A stretch of DNA of 64,000 nucleotides, taken from contig NZ_LN831790.1 of the NCBI RefSeq assembly GCF_001013905.1, forward strand, positions 6,276,001-6,340,000. Direction: 5' to 3'. Source of the stretch: Streptomyces leeuwenhoekii. GTDB lineage: Bacteria; Actinomycetota; Actinomycetes; Streptomycetales; Streptomycetaceae. Below are positions 63,795-64,000 of the stretch, in pieces; position 1 is the stretch's first letter; every line of letters begins with the position of its first letter. The position numbers and the translations under genes are program-made. Below the pieces are notes generated by a model. That model had not been told where the DNA came from, made no database searches, and saw nothing but the letters and a program-made list of their open reading frames with translations.

Positions 63795-64000
63795 ATGACA
63801 CGCGCCATCTCCCTGCACCAAGTGAGCAAGACCTACGACCGAGGCGTCCGCGTGGTGGACCGGCTGTCGCTGGACATCGCGCCCGGCGAGTTCCTCGTCC
63901 TCCTCGGGCCCTCCGGCTGCGGCAAGTCGACCGTGCTCAGAATGATCGCCGGCCTGGAGGAGATCACCGAGGGCGAGCTCCGGCTCGACGGCGAGTACGC
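63795..64000 (+). CDS. ABC transporter ATP-binding protein (3' end cut by window)
   Basis: The first 68 codons of an ABC ATPase: [17 protein letters not shown], then [24 protein letters not shown] with the Walker A motif GPSGCGKST at about 37-45, then [11 protein letters not shown]. The pattern fits importers such as those for nitrate/sulfonate/taurine or sugars. The product continues past the window end and the substrate cannot be told. Confidence 0.9.
   Translation, partial: MTRAISLHQVSKTYDRGVRVVDRLSLDIAPGEFLVLLGPSGCGKSTVLRMIAGLEEITEGELRLDGEY

Overview
The window is about 73% G+C, uses GTG and TTG starts freely, has many translationally coupled (ATGA/GTGA) gene pairs, and encodes Streptomyces-type markers: a SepF-like protein, two Streptomyces griseus protease B-like secreted proteases, a sortase-anchored lytic polysaccharide monooxygenase and many paralogous regulators. 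It is best read as an internal piece of a Streptomyces chromosome, in a mostly conserved arm-proximal core region. From memory the gene order broadly follows S. coelicolor around SCO1776 to SCO1710; I could not check this.

Layout. 1-2.7 kb: the end of an APC amino-acid/amine permease and a Tat-exported flavin amine oxidase. 2.75-4.6 kb: a GH15 glucoamylase/trehalase-like enzyme on the minus strand. 5-23.5 kb: a housekeeping block. It holds CTP synthase, a NUDIX hydrolase, a STAND/TPR ATPase and alanine dehydrogenase, then the chromosome-organisation cluster (ParA-like ATPase, a probable ribbon-helix-helix protein, ScpA, ScpB, an RluB-type pseudouridine synthase). After these come chorismate mutase, prephenate dehydrogenase, cytidylate kinase, an acyltransferase and the GTPase Der, with a few minus-strand small proteins. 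24.5-31.1 kb: peptidase inhibitor I78, PAP2 phosphatase, PIG-V-like mannosyltransferase, DHA2 efflux pump, acyl-CoA dehydrogenase and SepF-like protein. 31.4-35.3 kb: a DUF1684 protein and two paralogous secreted serine proteases. 36.6-41.3 kb: a damage-inducible mutagenesis pair, an error-prone DnaE and a catalytically degenerate Y-family polymerase, behind a near-perfect LexA box. 41.3-50.3 kb: LPMO, acetyltransferases (one frameshifted), a 44-residue protein, methyltransferase, GntR, DUF72, an AAA ATPase and a deacetylase/two-glycosyltransferase envelope operon. 51-56.3 kb: secreted SGNH lipase, an orphan type ISP-like protein, and a GntR regulator with homogentisate dioxygenase. 56.6-64 kb: lipoprotein, TetR, molybdopterin oxidoreductase, CitMHS citrate transporter, MFS transporter and the start of an ABC ATPase.

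Regulatory and repetitive DNA stands out. There is a 144-bp imperfect palindrome with partial copies elsewhere at gene 3' ends, a 30-bp perfect terminator stem overlapping a stop codon, and an 18-bp perfect palindrome beside a TetR gene. Inverted repeats mark the hmgA and CitMHS promoters or leaders. There are also a CATGAG-rich array, a 40-bp tandem repeat and a nested inverted-repeat element. No tRNA, rRNA, CRISPR array, insertion sequence or phage was found. Nothing here is a clear undescribed multi-gene system. The best candidates for new biology are the probable ribbon-helix-helix partner between parA and scpA, the dispersed palindromic element, and the structured citrate-transporter leader.
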